A DNA stretch of 64,000 bases from Eutreptiella sp. 'Long Island Sound 2002' (taxonomy: Eukaryota > Euglenozoa > Euglenophyceae > Eutreptiales > Eutreptiaceae). The first letter of the stretch is position 1, and each line of letters opens with the position of its first letter. The DNA is taken from positions 105,338,025-105,402,024 of the forward strand of contig OZ038379.1 in the NCBI GenBank assembly GCA_964036045.1, given 5' to 3'. Under the pieces are notes generated by a model. The model had not been told where the DNA came from. It was given only the letters and a program-made list of their open reading frames with translations, and did not search any database. Of this stretch, positions 22,769-36,250 are shown in pieces. Made by a program: the position numbers and the translations under genes.

Positions 22769-25700
22769 AAATTCAGAGCGAGGGGCAGAATCATAAGTGG
22801 CCCACAAGTGGGCGAAATGGCTACCTCACCCCTGCCGTATCGGGGAGCCCCACCGCTGCAGAGCGGGGGGCAAAATCAGACGTGGCCCACAAGTGGGCAA
22901 ATTGGCTACCTCACCCCTGCCGTATCGGGGATCCCCACCGCTTCAGAGCGGAGGGCAAAATCAGAAGTGGCCCACAAGTGGTCAAATTGGCTACCTCACC
23001 CCTGCCGTATCGGGGATCCCCACCGCTTCAGAGCGGGGGGCAAAATCAGAAGTGGCCCACAAGTGGGCAAATTGGCTACCTCACCCCTGCCGTATCGGGG
23101 ATCCCCACCGCTTCAGAGCGGGGCAAAATCAGAAGTGGCCCACAAGTGGGCAAATTGGCTACGTCACCCCTGCCGTATCGGGGAGCCCCACCGCTTCATA
23201 GCGGGGGGCAAAATCGGAAGTGGCCCACAAGTGGGCGAAATGGCTACCTCACCCCTGCCGTATCGGGGATCCCCACCGCTTCAGAGCGGGGGGCAAAATC
23301 AGAAGTGGCCCACAAGTGGGCAAATTGGCTACCTCACCCCTGCCGTATCGGGGAGCCCAACCGCTTCAGAGCGGAGGGCAAAATCAGAAGTGGCCCACAA
23401 GTGGGCAAATTGGCTACCTCACCCCTGCCGTATCGGGGATCCCCACCGCTTCAGAGCGGAGGGCAAAATCAGAAGTGGCCCACAAGTGGGCAAATTGGCT
23501 ACCTCACCCCTGCCGTATCGGGGATCCCCACCGCTTCAGAGCGGGGGGCAAAATCAGCAGTGGCCCACAAGTGGGCAAATTGGCTACCTCACCCCTGCCG
23601 TATCGGGGATCCCCACCGCTTCAGAGCGGGGGGCAAAATCAGAAGTGGCCCACAAGTGGGCAAATTGGCTACCTCACCCCTGCCGTATCGGGGATCCCCA
23701 CCGCTTCAGAGCGGGGGGCAAAATCAGAAGTGGCCCACAAGTGGGCAAATTGGCTACCTCACCCCTGCCGTATCGGGGATCCCCACCGCTTCAGAGCGGG
23801 GGGCAAAATCAGAAGTGGCCCACAAGTGGGCAAATTGGCTACCTCACCCCTGCCGTATCGGGGATCCCCACCGCTTCAGAGCGGGGGGCAAAATCGGAAG
23901 TGGCCCACAAGTGGGCAAATTGGCTACCTCACCCCTGCCATATCGGGGATCCCCACCGCTTCAGAGCGGGTGGCAAAATCAGAAGTGGCCCACAAGTGGG
24001 CAAATTGGCTACCTCACCCCTGCCGTATCGGGGAGCCCCACCGCTTCAGAGCGGGGGGCAAAACCAGACGTGGCCCACAAGTGGGCAAATTGGCTACCTC
24101 ACCCCTGCCATATCCGGGTTCCCCACCGCTTCAGAGCGGGGGGGCAAAATCAGAAGTGGCCCACAAGTGGGCAAATTGGCTACCTCACCCCTGCCATATC
24201 GGGGAGCCCCACCGCTTCAGAGCGGGGGGCAAAATCAGAAGTGGCCCACAAGTGGGCAAATTGGCTACCTCACCCCTGCCGTATCGGGGATCCCCACCGC
24301 TTCAGAGCGGGGGGCAAAATCAGAAGTGGCCCATAAGTGGGCAAATTGGCTACCTCACCCCTGCCGTATCGGGGAGCCCCACCGCTTCAGAGGGGGGGGC
24401 AAAATCAGAAGTGGCCCACAAGTGGGCAAATTGGCTACCTCACCCCTGCCGTATCGGGGAGCCCCACCGCTTCAGAGCGGGGGGCAAAATCAGAAGTGGC
24501 CCACAAGTGGGCAAATTGGCTACCTCACCCCTGCCGTATCGGGGATCCCCACCGCTTCAGAGCGGGGGGCAAAATCAGAAGTGGCCCACAAGTGGGCAAA
24601 TTGGCTACCTCACCCCTGCCGTATCGGGGATCCCCACCGCTTCAGAGCGGGGGGCAAAATCAGAAGTGGCCCACAAGCGGGCAAATTGGCTACCTCACCC
24701 CTGCCGTATCGGGGAGCCCCACCGCTTCAGAGCAGACGGCAAAATCAGAAGTGGCCCACAAGTGGGCAAATTGGCTACCTTACCCCTGCCGTATCGGGAA
24801 GCCCCACCGCTTCAGAGCGGGGGGCAAAATCAGAAGTGGCCCACAAGTGGGCAAATTGGCTACCTCACCCCTGCCGTATCGGGGAGCCCCACCGCTTCAG
24901 AGCGGGGGGCAAAATCAGAAGTGGCCCACAAGTGGGCAAATTGGCTACCTCACCCCTGCCGTATCGGGGAGCCCCACCGCTTCAGAGCGGGGGGCAAAAT
25001 CAGAAGTGGCCCACAAGTGGGCAAATTGGCTACCTCACCCCTGCCGTATCGGGGAGCCCCACCGCTTCAGAGGGGGGGGCAAAATCAGAAGTGGCCCACA
25101 AGTGGGCAAATTGGCTACCTCACCCCTGCCGTATCGGGGAGCCCCACCGCTTCAGAGCGGGGGGCAAAATCAGAAGTGGCCCACAAGTGGGCAAATTGGC
25201 TACCTCACCTCTGCCGTATCGGGGATCCCCACCGCTTCAGAGCGGGGGGCAAAATCAGAAGTGGCCCACAAGTGGGCAAATTGGCGACCTCACCCCTGCC
25301 GTATCGGGGATCCCCACCGCTTCAGAGCGGGGGGCAAAATCAGAAGTGGCCCACAAGCGGGCAAATTGGCTACCTCACCCCTGCCGTATCGGGGAGCCCC
25401 ACCACTTCAGAGCAGACGGCAAAATCAGAAGTGGCCCACAAGTGGGCAAATTGGCTACCTCACCCCTGCCGTATCGGGGAGCCCCACCGCTTCAGAGCGG
25501 GGGGCAAAATCAGAAGTGGCCCACAAGTGGGCAAATTGGCTACCTCACCCCTGCCGTATCGGGGAGCCCCACCGCTTCAGAGCGGGGGGCAAAATCAGAA
25601 GTGGCCCACAAGTGGGCAAATTGGCTACCTCACCCCTGCCGTATCGGGGATCCCCACCGCTTCAGAGCGGGGGGCAAAATCAGAAGTGGCCCACAAGTGG

Positions 25701-28700
25701 GCAAATTGGCTACCTCACCCCTGCCGTATCGGGGATCCCCACCGCTTCAGAGCGGGGGGCAAAATCAGAAGTGGCCCACAAGTGGGCAAATTGGCTACCT
25801 TACCCCTGCCGTATCGGGGATCCCCATCGCTTCAGAGCGGGGGGCAAAATCAGAAGTGGCCCACAAGTGGGCAAATTGGCTACCTCACCCCTGCCGTATT
25901 GGGGATCCCCACCGCTTCAGAGCGGGGGGCAAAATCAGACGTGGCCCACAAGTGGGCAAATTGGCTACCTCAGCCCTGCCATATCGGGGATCCCCACCGC
26001 TTCAGAGCGGGGGGCAAAATCAGACGTGGCCCACAAGTGGGCAAATTGGCTACCTCACCCCTGCCGTATCGGGGAGCCCCACCGCTTCAGAGCGGGGGGC
26101 AAAATCGGAAGTGGCCCACAAGTGGGCAAATTGGCTACCTCACCCCTGCCATATCGGGGATCCCCACCGCTTCAGAGCGGGGGGCAAAATCAGAAGTGGC
26201 CCACAAGTGGGCAAATTGGCTACCCTACCCCTGCCGTATCGGGGATCCCCACCGCTTCAGAGCGGGGGGCAAAATCAGAAGTGGCCCATAAGTGGACAAA
26301 TTGGCTACCTCACCCCTGCGGTATCGGGGAGCCCCACCGCTTCAGAGCGGGGGGCAAAATCAGAAGTGGCCCACAAGTGGGCAAATTGGCTACCTCACCC
26401 CTGCCGTATCGGGGATCCCCACCGCTTCAGAGCGGGGGGCAAAATCAGAAGTGGCCCACAAGTGGGCAAATTGGCTACCCTACCCCTGCCGTATCGGGGA
26501 TCCCCACCGCTTCAGAGCGGGGGGCAAAATCAGAAGTGGCCCACAAGTGGACAAATTGGCTACCTCACCCCTGCCGTATCGGGGAGCCCCACCGCTTCAG
26601 AGCGGGGGGCAAAATCAGAAGTGGCCCACAAGTGGGCAAATTGGCTACCTCACCCATGCCGTATCGGGGAGCCCCACCGCTTCAGAGCGGGGGGCAAAAT
26701 CGGAAGTGGCCCACAAGTGGGCAAATTGGCTACCTCACCCCTGCCATATCGGGGATCCCCACCGCTTCAGAGCGGGGGGCAAAATCAGAAGTGGCCCACA
26801 AGTGGGCAAATTGGCTACCTCACCCCTGCCGTATCGGGGATCCCCACCGCTTCAGAGCGGGGGGCAAAATCAGAAGTGGCCCACAAGTGGGCAAATTGGC
26901 TACCTCACCCCTGCCGTATCGGGGAGCCCCACCGCTTCAGAGCGGGGGGCAAAATCAGACGTGGCCCACAAGTGGGCAAATTGGCTACCTCACCCCTGCC
27001 GTATCGGGGATCCCCACCGCTTCAGAGCGGGGGGCAAAATCAGAAGTGGCCCACAAGTGGGCAAATTGGCTACCTCACCCCTGCCGTATCAGGGAGCCCC
27101 ACCGCTTCAGAGCGGGGGGCAAAATCGGAAGTGGCCCACAAGTGGGCAAATTGGCTACCTCACCCCTGCCATATCGGGGATCCCCACCGCTTCAGAGCGG
27201 GGGGCAAAATCAGAAGTGGCCCACAAGTGGGCAAATTGGCTACCTCACCCCTGCCGTATCGGGGAGCCCCACCGCTTCAGAGCGGGGGGCAAAATCAGAA
27301 GTGGCCCACAAGTGGGCAAATTGGCTACCTCACCCCTGCCATATCGGGGATCCCCACCGCTTCAGAGCGGGGGGCAAAATCAGAAGTGGCCCACAAGTGG
27401 GCAAATTGGCTACCTCACCCCTGCCGTATCGGGGAGCCCCACCGCTTCAGAGGGGGGGGGCAAAATCAGAAGTGGCCCACAAGTGGGCAAATTGGCTACC
27501 TCACCCCTGCCGTATCGGGGATCCCCACCGCTTCGTAGCGGGGGGCAAAATCACAAGTGGCCCACAAGTGGGCAAATTGACTACCTCACCCCTGCCGTAT
27601 CGGGGATCCCCACCGCTTCAGAGCGGGGGGCAAAATCGGAAGTGGCCCACAAGTGGGCAAATTGGCTACCTCACCCCTGCCGTATCGGGGAGCCCCACCG
27701 CTTCAGAGCGGGGGGCAAAATCAGAAGTGGCCCACAAGTGGGCAAATTGGCTACCTCACCCCTGCCGTATCGGGGATCCCCACCGCTTCAGAGCGGGGGG
27801 CAAAATCAGAAGTGGCCCACAAGTGGGCAAATTGGCTACCTCACCCCTGCCGTATCGGGGATCCCCACCGCTTCAGAGCGGGGGGCAAAATCAGAAGTGG
27901 CCCACAAGTGGGCAAATTGGCTACCTCACCCCTGCCGTATCGGGGAGCCCCACTGCTTCAAAGGGGGGGGCAAAATCAGAAGTGGCCCACAAGTGGGCAA
28001 ATTGGCTACCTCACCCCTGCCGTATCGGGGAGCCCCACCGCTTCATAGCGGGGGGCAAAATCACAAGTGGCCCACAAGTGGGCGAATTGGCTACCTCACC
28101 CTTGCCGTATCGGGGATCCCCACCGCTTCAGAGCGGGGGGCAAAATCGGAAGTGGCCCACAAGTGGGCAAATTGGCTACCTCACCCCTGCCGTATCGGGG
28201 ATCCCCACCGCTTCAGAGCAGGGGGCAAAATCAGAAGTCGCCCACAAGTGGGCAAATTGGCTACCTCACCCCTGCCGTATCGGGGATCCCCACCGCTTCA
28301 GAGCGGGGGGCAAAATCAGAAGTGGCCCACAAGTGGGCAAATTGGCTACCTCACCCCTGCCATATCGGGGATCCCCACCGCTTCAGAGCGGGGGGCAAAA
28401 TCAGAAGTGGCCCACAAGTGGGCAAATTGGCTACCTCACCCCTGCCGTATCGGGGAGCCCCACCGCTTCAGAGGGGGGGGCAAAATCAGAAGTGGCCCAC
28501 AAGTGGGCAAATTGGCTACCTCACCCCTGCCGTATAGGGGAGCCCCACCGCTTCATAGCGGGGGGCAAAATCACAAGTGGCCCACAAGTGGGCAAATTGG
28601 CTACCTCACCCCTGCCGTATCGGGGATCCCCACCGCTTCAGAGCGGGGGGCAAAATCGGAAGTGGCCCACAAGTGGGCAAATTGGCTACCTCACCCCTGC

Positions 28701-31700
28701 CGTATCGGGGATCCCCACCGCTTCAGAGCGGGGGGCAAAATCAGAAGTCGCCCACAAGTGGGCAAATTGGCTACCTCACCCCTGCCGTATCGGGGATCCC
28801 CACCGCTTCAGAGCGGGGGGCAAAATCAGAAGTGGCCCACAAGTGGGCAAATTGGCTACCTCACCCCTGCCATATCGGGGATCCCCACCGCTTCAGAGCG
28901 GGGGGCAAAATCAGAAGTGGCCCACAAGTGGGCAAATTGGCTACCTCACCCCTGCCGTATCGGGGAGCCCCACCGCTTCAGAGGGGGGGGCAAAATCAGA
29001 AGTGGCCCACAAGTGGGCAAATTGGCTACCTCACCCCTGCCGTATCGGGGAGCCCCACCGCTTCAAAGGGGGGGGCAAAATCAGAAGTGGCCCACAAGTG
29101 GGCAAATTGGCTACCTCACCCCTGCCGTATCGGGGAGCCCCACCGCTTCATAGCGGGGGGCAAAATCACAAGTGGCCCACAAGTGGGCGAATTGGCTACC
29201 TCACCCCTGCCGTATCGGGGATCCCCACCGCTTCAGAGCGGGGGGCAAAATCAGAAGTGGCCCACAAGTGGGCAAATTGGCTACCTCACCCCTGCCGTAT
29301 CGGGGAGCCCCACCGCTTCAGAGGGGGGGGCAAAATCAGAAGTGGCCCACAAGTGGGCAAATTGGCTACCTCACCCCTGCCGTATCGGGGAGCCCCACCG
29401 CTTCGTAGCGGGGGGCAAAATCACAAGTGGCCCACAAGTGGGCAAATTGGCTACCTCACCCCTGCCGTATCGGGGATCCCCACCGCTTCAGAGCGGGGGA
29501 CAAAATCGGAAGTGGCCCACAAGTGGGCAAATTGGCTACCTCACCCCTGCCGTATCGGGGAGCCCCACCGCTTCAGAGCGGGGGGCAAAATCGGAAGTGG
29601 CCCACAAGTGGGCAAATTGGCTACCTCACCCCTGCCGTATCGGGGAGCCCCACCGCTTCAAAGGGGGGGGCAAAATCAGAAGTGGCCCACAAGTGGGCAA
29701 ATTGGCTACCTCACCCCTGCCGTATCGGGGAGCCCCACCGCTTCATAGCGGGGGGCAAAATCACAAGTGGCCCACAAGTGGGCGAATTGGCTACCTCACC
29801 CTTGCCGTATCGGGGATCCCCACCGCTTCAGAGCGGGGGGCAAAATCGGAAGTGGCCCACAAGTGGGCAAATTGGCTACCTCACCCCTGCCGTATCGGGG
29901 ATCCCCACCGCTTCAGAGCAGGGGGCAAAATCAGAAGTCGCCCACAAGTGGGCAAATTGGCTACCTCACCCCTGCCGTATCGGGGATCCCCACCGCTTCA
30001 GAGCGGGGGGCAAAATCAGAAGTGGCCCACAAGTGGGCAAATTGGCTACCTCACCCCTGCCATATCGGGGATCCCCACCGCTTCAGAGCGGGGGGCAAAA
30101 TCAGAAGTGGCCCACAAGTGGGCAAATTGGCTACCTCACCCCTGCCGTATCGGGGAGCCCCACCGCTTCAGAGGGGGGGGCAAAATCAGAAGTGGCCCAC
30201 AAGTGGGCAAATTGGCTACCTCACCCCTGCCGTATCGGGGAGCCCCACCGCTTCATAGCGGGGGGCAAAATCACAAGTGGCCCACAAGTGGGCAAATTGG
30301 CTACCTCACCCCTGCCGTATCGGGGATCCCCACCGCTTCAGAGCGGGGGGCAAAATCGGAAGTGGCCCACAAGTGGGCAAATTGGCTACCTCACCCCTGC
30401 CGTATCGGGGATCCCCACCGCTTCAGAGCGGGGGGCAAAATCAGAAGTCGCCCACAAGTGGGCAAATTGGCTACCTCACCCCTGCCGTATCGGGGATCCC
30501 CACCGCTTCAGAGCGGGGGGCAAAATCAGAAGTGGCCCACAAGTGGGCAAATTGGCTACCTCACCCCTGCCATATCGGGGATCCCCACCGCTTCAGAGCG
30601 GGGGGCAAAATCAGAAGTGGCCCACAAGTGGGCAAATTGGCTACCTCACCCTTGCCGTATCGGGGAGCCCCACCGCTTCAGAGGGGGGGGCAAAATCAGA
30701 AGTGGCCCACAAGTGGGCAAATTGGCTACCTCACCCCTGCCGTATCGGGGAGCCCCACCGCTTCAAAGGGGGGGGCAAAATCAGAAGTGGCCCACAAGTG
30801 GGCAAATTGGCTACCTCACCCCTGCCGTATCGGGGAGCCCCACCGCTTCATAGCGGGGGGCAAAATCACAAGTGGCCCACAAGTGGGCGAATTGGCTACC
30901 TCACCCCTGCCGTATCGGGGATCCCCACCGCTTCAGAGCGGGGGGCAAAATCGGAAGTGGCCCACAAGTGGGCAAATTGGCTACCTCACCCCTGCCGTAT
31001 CGGGGATCCCCACCGCTTCAGAGCAGGGGGCAAAATCAGAAGTCGCCCACAAGTGGGCAAATTGGCTACCTCACCCCTGCCGTATCGGGGATCCCCACCG
31101 CTTCAGAGCGGGGGGCAAAATCAGAAGTGGCCCACAAGTGGGCAAATTGGCTACCTCACCCCTGCCGTATCGGGGATCCCCACCGCTTCAGAGCGGGGGG
31201 CAAAATCAGAAGTGGGCCACAAGTGGGCAAATTGGCTACCTCACCCCTGCCGTATCGGGGAGCCCCACCGCTTCAGAGGGGGGGGCAAAATCAGACGTGG
31301 CCCACAAGTGGGCAAATTGGCTACCTCACCCCTGCCGTATCGGGGAGCCCCACCGCTTCATAGCGGGGGGCAAAATCACAAGTGGCCCACAAGTGGGCAA
31401 ATTGGCTACCTCACCCCTGCCGTATCGGGGATCCCCACCGCTTCAGAGCGGGGGGCAAAATCGGAAGTGGCCCACAAGTGGGCAAATTGGCTACCTCACC
31501 CCTGCCGTATCGGGGATCCCCACCGCTTCAGAGCGGGGGGCAAATTCAGAAGTCGCCCACAAGTGGGCAAATTGGCTACCTCACCCCTGCCGTATCGGGG
31601 ATCCCCACCGCTTCAGAGCGGGGGGCAAAATCAGAAGTGGCCCACAAGTGGGCAAATTGTCTACCTCACCCCTGCCATATCGGGGATCCCCACCGCTTCA

Positions 31701-34700
31701 GAGCGGGGGGCAAAATCAGAAGTGGCCCACAAGTGGGCAAATTGGCTACCTCACCCCTGCCGTATCGGGGAGCCCCACCGCTTCAGAGGGGGGGGCAAAA
31801 TCAGAAGTGGCCCACAAGTGGGCAAATTGGCTACCTCACCCCTGCCGTATCGGGGAGCCCCACCGCTTCAGAGCAGACGGCAAAATCAGAAGTGGCCCAC
31901 AAGTGGGCAAATTGGCTACCTCACCCCTGCCGTATCGGGGAGCCCCACCGCTTCAAAGGGGGGGGCAAAATCAGAAGTGGCCCACAAGTGGGCAAATTGG
32001 CTACCTCACCCCTGCCGTATCGGGGAGCCCCACCGCTTCATAGCGGGGGGCAAAATCACAAGTGGCCCACAAGTGGGCGAATTGGCTACCTCACCCCTGC
32101 CGTATCGGGGATCCCCACCGCTTCAGAGCGGGGGGCAAAATCGGAAGTGGCCCACAAGTGGGCAAATTGGCTACCTCACCCCTGCCGTATCGGGGATCCC
32201 CACCGCTTCAGAGCAGGGGGCAAAATCAGAAGTCGCCCACAAGTGGGCAAATTGGCTACCTCACCCCTGCCGTATCGGGGATCCCCACCGCTTCAGAGCG
32301 GGGGGCAAAATCAGAAGTGGCCCACAAGTGGGCAAATTGGCTACCTCACCCCTGCCATATCGGGGATCCCCACCGCTTCAGAGCGGGGGGCAAAATCAGA
32401 AGTGGCCCACAAGTGGGCAAATTGGCTACCTCACCCCTGCCGTATCGGGGATCCCCACCGCTTCAGAGGGGGGGGCAAAATCAGAAGTGGCCCACAAGTG
32501 GGCAAATTGGCTACCTCACCCCTGCCGTATCGGGGAGCCCCACCGCTTCATAGCGGGGGGCAAAATCACAAGTGGCCCACAAGTGGGCAAATTGGCTACC
32601 TCACCCCTGCCGTATCGGGGATCCCCACCGCTTCAGAGCGGGGGGCAAAATCGGAAGTGGCCCACAAGTGGGCAAATTGGCTACCTCACCCCTGCCGTAT
32701 CGGGGATCCCCACCGCTTCAGAGCGGGGGGCAAAATCAGAAGTCGCCCACAAGTGGGCAAATTGGCTACCTCACCCCTGCCGTATCGGGGATCCCCACCG
32801 CTTCAGAGCGGGGGGCAAAATCAGAAGTGGCCCACAAGTGGGCAAATTGGCTACCTCACCCCTGCCATATCGCGGATCCCCACCGCTTCAGAGCGGGGGG
32901 CAAAATCAGAAGTGGCCCACAAGTGGGCAAATTGGCTACCTCACCCCTGCCGTATCGGGGAGCCCCACCGCTTGAGAGCGGAGGGCAAAATCAGACGTGG
33001 CCCACAAGTGGGCAAATTGGCTACCTCACCCCTGCCATATCGGGGATCCCCACCGCTTCAGAGCGGGGGGCAAAATCAGAAGTGGCCCACAAGTGGGCAA
33101 ATTGGCTACCTCACCCCTGCCGTATCGGGGAGCCCCACCGCTTCAGAGCGGGGGGCAAAATCAGAAGTGGCCCACAAGTGGGCAAATTGGCTACCTCACC
33201 CCTGCCGTATCGGGGATCCCCACCGCTTCAGAGCGGGGGGCAAAATCAGAAGTCGCCCACAAGTGGGCAAATTGGCTACCTCACCCCTGCCGTATCGGGG
33301 AGCCCCACCGCTTGAGAGCGGAGGGCAAAATCAGAAGTGGCCCAGAAGTGGGCAAATTGGCTACCTCACCCCTGCCATATCGGGGATCCCCACCGCTTCA
33401 GAGCGGGGGGCAAAATCAGAAGTGGCCCACAAGTGGGCAAATTGGCTACCTCACCCCTGCCGTATCGGGGAGCCCCACCGCTTCAGAGCGGGGGGCAAAA
33501 TCAGAATTGGCCCACAAGTAGGCAAATTGGCTACCTCACCCCCGCCGTATCGGGGATCCCCACCGCTTCAGAGCGGGGGGCAAAATCAGAAGTGGCCCAC
33601 AAGTGGGCAAATTGGCTACCTCACCCCTGCCGTATCGGGGATCCCCGCCGCTTCAGAGCGGGGGGAAAAAAATCAGAAGTGGCCCACAAGTGGGCAAATT
33701 GGCTACCTCACCCCTGCCGTATCGGGGATCCCCACCGCTTCAGAGCGGGGGGCAAAATCAGACGTGGCCCACAAGTGGGCAAATTGGCTACCTCACCCCT
33801 GCCATATCGGGGATCCCCACCGCTTCAGAGCGGGGGGCAAAATCAGACGTGGCCCACAAGTGGAAAAATTGGCTACCTCACCCCTGCCGTATCGGGGAGC
33901 CCCACCGCTTCAGAGCGGGGGGCAAAATCAGGCGTGGCCCACAAGTGGGCAAATTGGCTACCTCACCCCTGCCATATCGGGGAGCCCCACCGCTTCAGAG
34001 CGAGGGGCAAAATCAGAAGTGGCCCACAAGTGGGCAAATTGGCTACCTCACCCCTGCCGTATCGGGGAGCCCCACCGCTTGAGAGCGGAGGGCAAAATCA
34101 GACGTGGCCCACAAGTGGGCAAATTGGCTACCTCACCCCTGCCATATCGGGGATCCCCACCGCTTCAGAGCGGGGGGCAAAATCAGAAGTGGCCCACAAG
34201 TGGGCAAATTGGCTACCTCACCCCTGCCGTATCGGGGAGCCCCACCGCTTGAGAGCGGAGGGCAAAATCAGACGTGGCCCACAAGTGGGCAAATTGGCTA
34301 CCTCACCCCTGCCATATCGGGGATCCCCACCGCTTCAGAGCGGGGGGCAAAATCAGAAGTGGCCCACAAGTGGGCAAATTGGCTACCTCACCCCTGCCGT
34401 ATCGGGGAGCCCCACCGCTTCAGAGCGGGGGGCAAAATCAGAAGTGGCCCACAAGTGGGCAAATTGGCTACCTCACCCCTGCCGTATCGGGGATCCCCAC
34501 CGCTTCAGAGCGGGGGGCAAAATCAGAAGTCGCCCACAAGTGGGCAAATTGGCTACCTCACCCCTGCCGTATCGGGGAGCCCCACCGCTTGAGAGCGGAG
34601 GGCAAAATCAGAAGTGGCCCAGAAGTGGGCAAATTGGCTACCTCACCCCTGCCATATCGGGGATCCCCACCGCTTCAGAGCGGGGGGCAAAATCAGAAGT

Positions 34701-36250
34701 GGCCCACAAGTGGGCAAATTGGCTACCTCACCCCTGCCGTATCGGGGAGCCCCACCGCTTCAGAGCGGGGGGCAAAATCAGAATTGGCCCACAAGTAGGC
34801 AAATTGGCTACCTCACCCCCGCCGTATCGGGGATCCCCACCGCTTCAGAGCGGGGGGCAAAATCAGAAGTGGCCCACAAGTGGGCAAATTGGCTACCTCA
34901 CCCCTGCCGTATCGGGGATCCCCGCCGCTTCAGAGCGGGGGGAAAAAAATCAGAAGTGGCCCACAAGTGGGCAAATTGGCTACCTCACCCCTGCCGTATC
35001 GGGGATCCCCACCGCTTCAGAGCGGGGGGCAAAATCAGACGTGGCCCACAAGTGGGCAAATTGGCTACCTCACCCCTGCCATATCGGGGATCCCCACCGC
35101 TTCAGAGCGGGGGGCAAAATCAGACGTGGCCCACAAGTGGAAAAATTGGCTACCTCACCCCTGCCGTATCGGGGAGCCCCACCGCTTCAGAGCGGGGGGC
35201 AAAATCAGGCGTGGCCCACAAGTGGGCAAATTGGCTACCTCACCCCTGCCATATCGGGGAGCCCCACCGCTTCAGAGCGAGGGGCAAAATCAGAAGTGGC
35301 CCACAAGTGGGCAAATTGGCTACCTCACCCCTGCCGTATCGGGGAGCCCCACCGCTTCAGAGCGGGGGGCAAAATCGGAAGTGGCCCACAAGTGGGCAAA
35401 TTGGCTACCTCACCCCTGCCATATCGGGGATCCCCACCGCTTCAGAGTGGGGGGCAAAATCAGACGTGGCCCACAAGTGGGCGAATTGGCTACCTCACCC
35501 CTGCCATATCGGGGATCCCCACCGCTTCAGAGCGGGGGGCAAAATCAGAAGTGGCCCACAAGTGGGCAAATTGGCTACCTCACCCTTGCCATATCGGGGA
35601 TCCCCACCGCTTCAGAGCGGGGGTGCAAAATCAGACGTGGCCCACAAGTGGGCAAATTGGCTACCTCACCCCTGCCGTATCGGGGGTTCCCCATCGCTTC
35701 AGAGCGGGGGGCAAAATCAGAAGTGGCCCACGAGTGGGCAAATTGGCTACCTCACCCCTGCCGTATCGGGGATCCCCACCGCTTCAGAGTGGGGGGCAAA
35801 ATCAGAAGTGGCCCACAAGTGGGCAAATTGGCTACCTCACCCCTGCCGTATCGGGGAGCCCCACCGCTTCAGAGCGGGGGGCAAAATCAGAAGTGGCCCA
35901 CAAGTGGGCAAATTGGCTACCTCACCCCTGCGGTATCGGGGAGCCCCACCGCTTCAGAGTGGGGGGCAAAATCAGAAGTGGCCTACAAGTGGGCAAATTG
36001 GCTACCTCACCCCTGCCATATCGGGGATCCCCACCGCTTCAGAGCAGGGGGCAAAATCAGAAGTGGCCCACAAGTGGGCGAAATGGCTACCCCAGCCCTG
36101 CCGTATCGGGGATCCCCACCGCTTCAGAGCGGGGGGCAAAATCAGAAGTGGCCCACAAGTGGGCAAATTGGCTACCTCACCCCTGCCGTATCGGGGAGCC
36201 CCACCGCTTCAGAGCGGGGGGCAGAATCAGAAGTGGCCCACAAGTGGGCA
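22769..36250 (+). repeat. 85-bp satellite, about 158 tandem copies
   Basis: A single head-to-tail array of an 85-bp unit fills 13.5 kb with no spacer DNA. Most units differ at 0-4 positions; common variants are GGATCCCC/GGAGCCCC, CCGTATC/CCATATC, CAGAAG/CAGACG/CGGAAG/CACAAG, CTTCAGAGCGG/CTTCATAGCGG/CTTGAGAGCGG. The unit holds three short dyads: GCCCACAAGTGGGC, GGGGATCCCC and CCGCTTCAGAGCGG. The consensus has no TAA, TAG or TGA in any forward frame, while the reverse strand has at least four stops per unit. Because 85 is not a multiple of 3, each forward frame reads all three phases in turn and gives an 85-residue cycle over three units. I regard it as a satellite; translation is possible but unproven. 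Confidence 0.95.
32980..35357 (+). repeat. Tandem 1277-bp duplication inside the satellite
   Basis: Sequence from about 32980 to 34080 recurs at +1277 bp (about 34257-35357), including private variants: the GGGGGGAAAAAAATCAG unit at 33660 and 34937, the CCCAGAAGTGGGC variant, and the AAGTGGAAAAATTGG variant. 1277 is 15 x 85 + 2, the extra 2 bases coming from the long A-run unit. The copies are identical or nearly so, which indicates a very recent unequal exchange, or possibly an assembly duplication. Confidence 0.8.

Noticed and set aside
22769-36250. CRISPR array
   Set aside because: The 85-bp units are contiguous with no unique spacers, and the context is eukaryotic.
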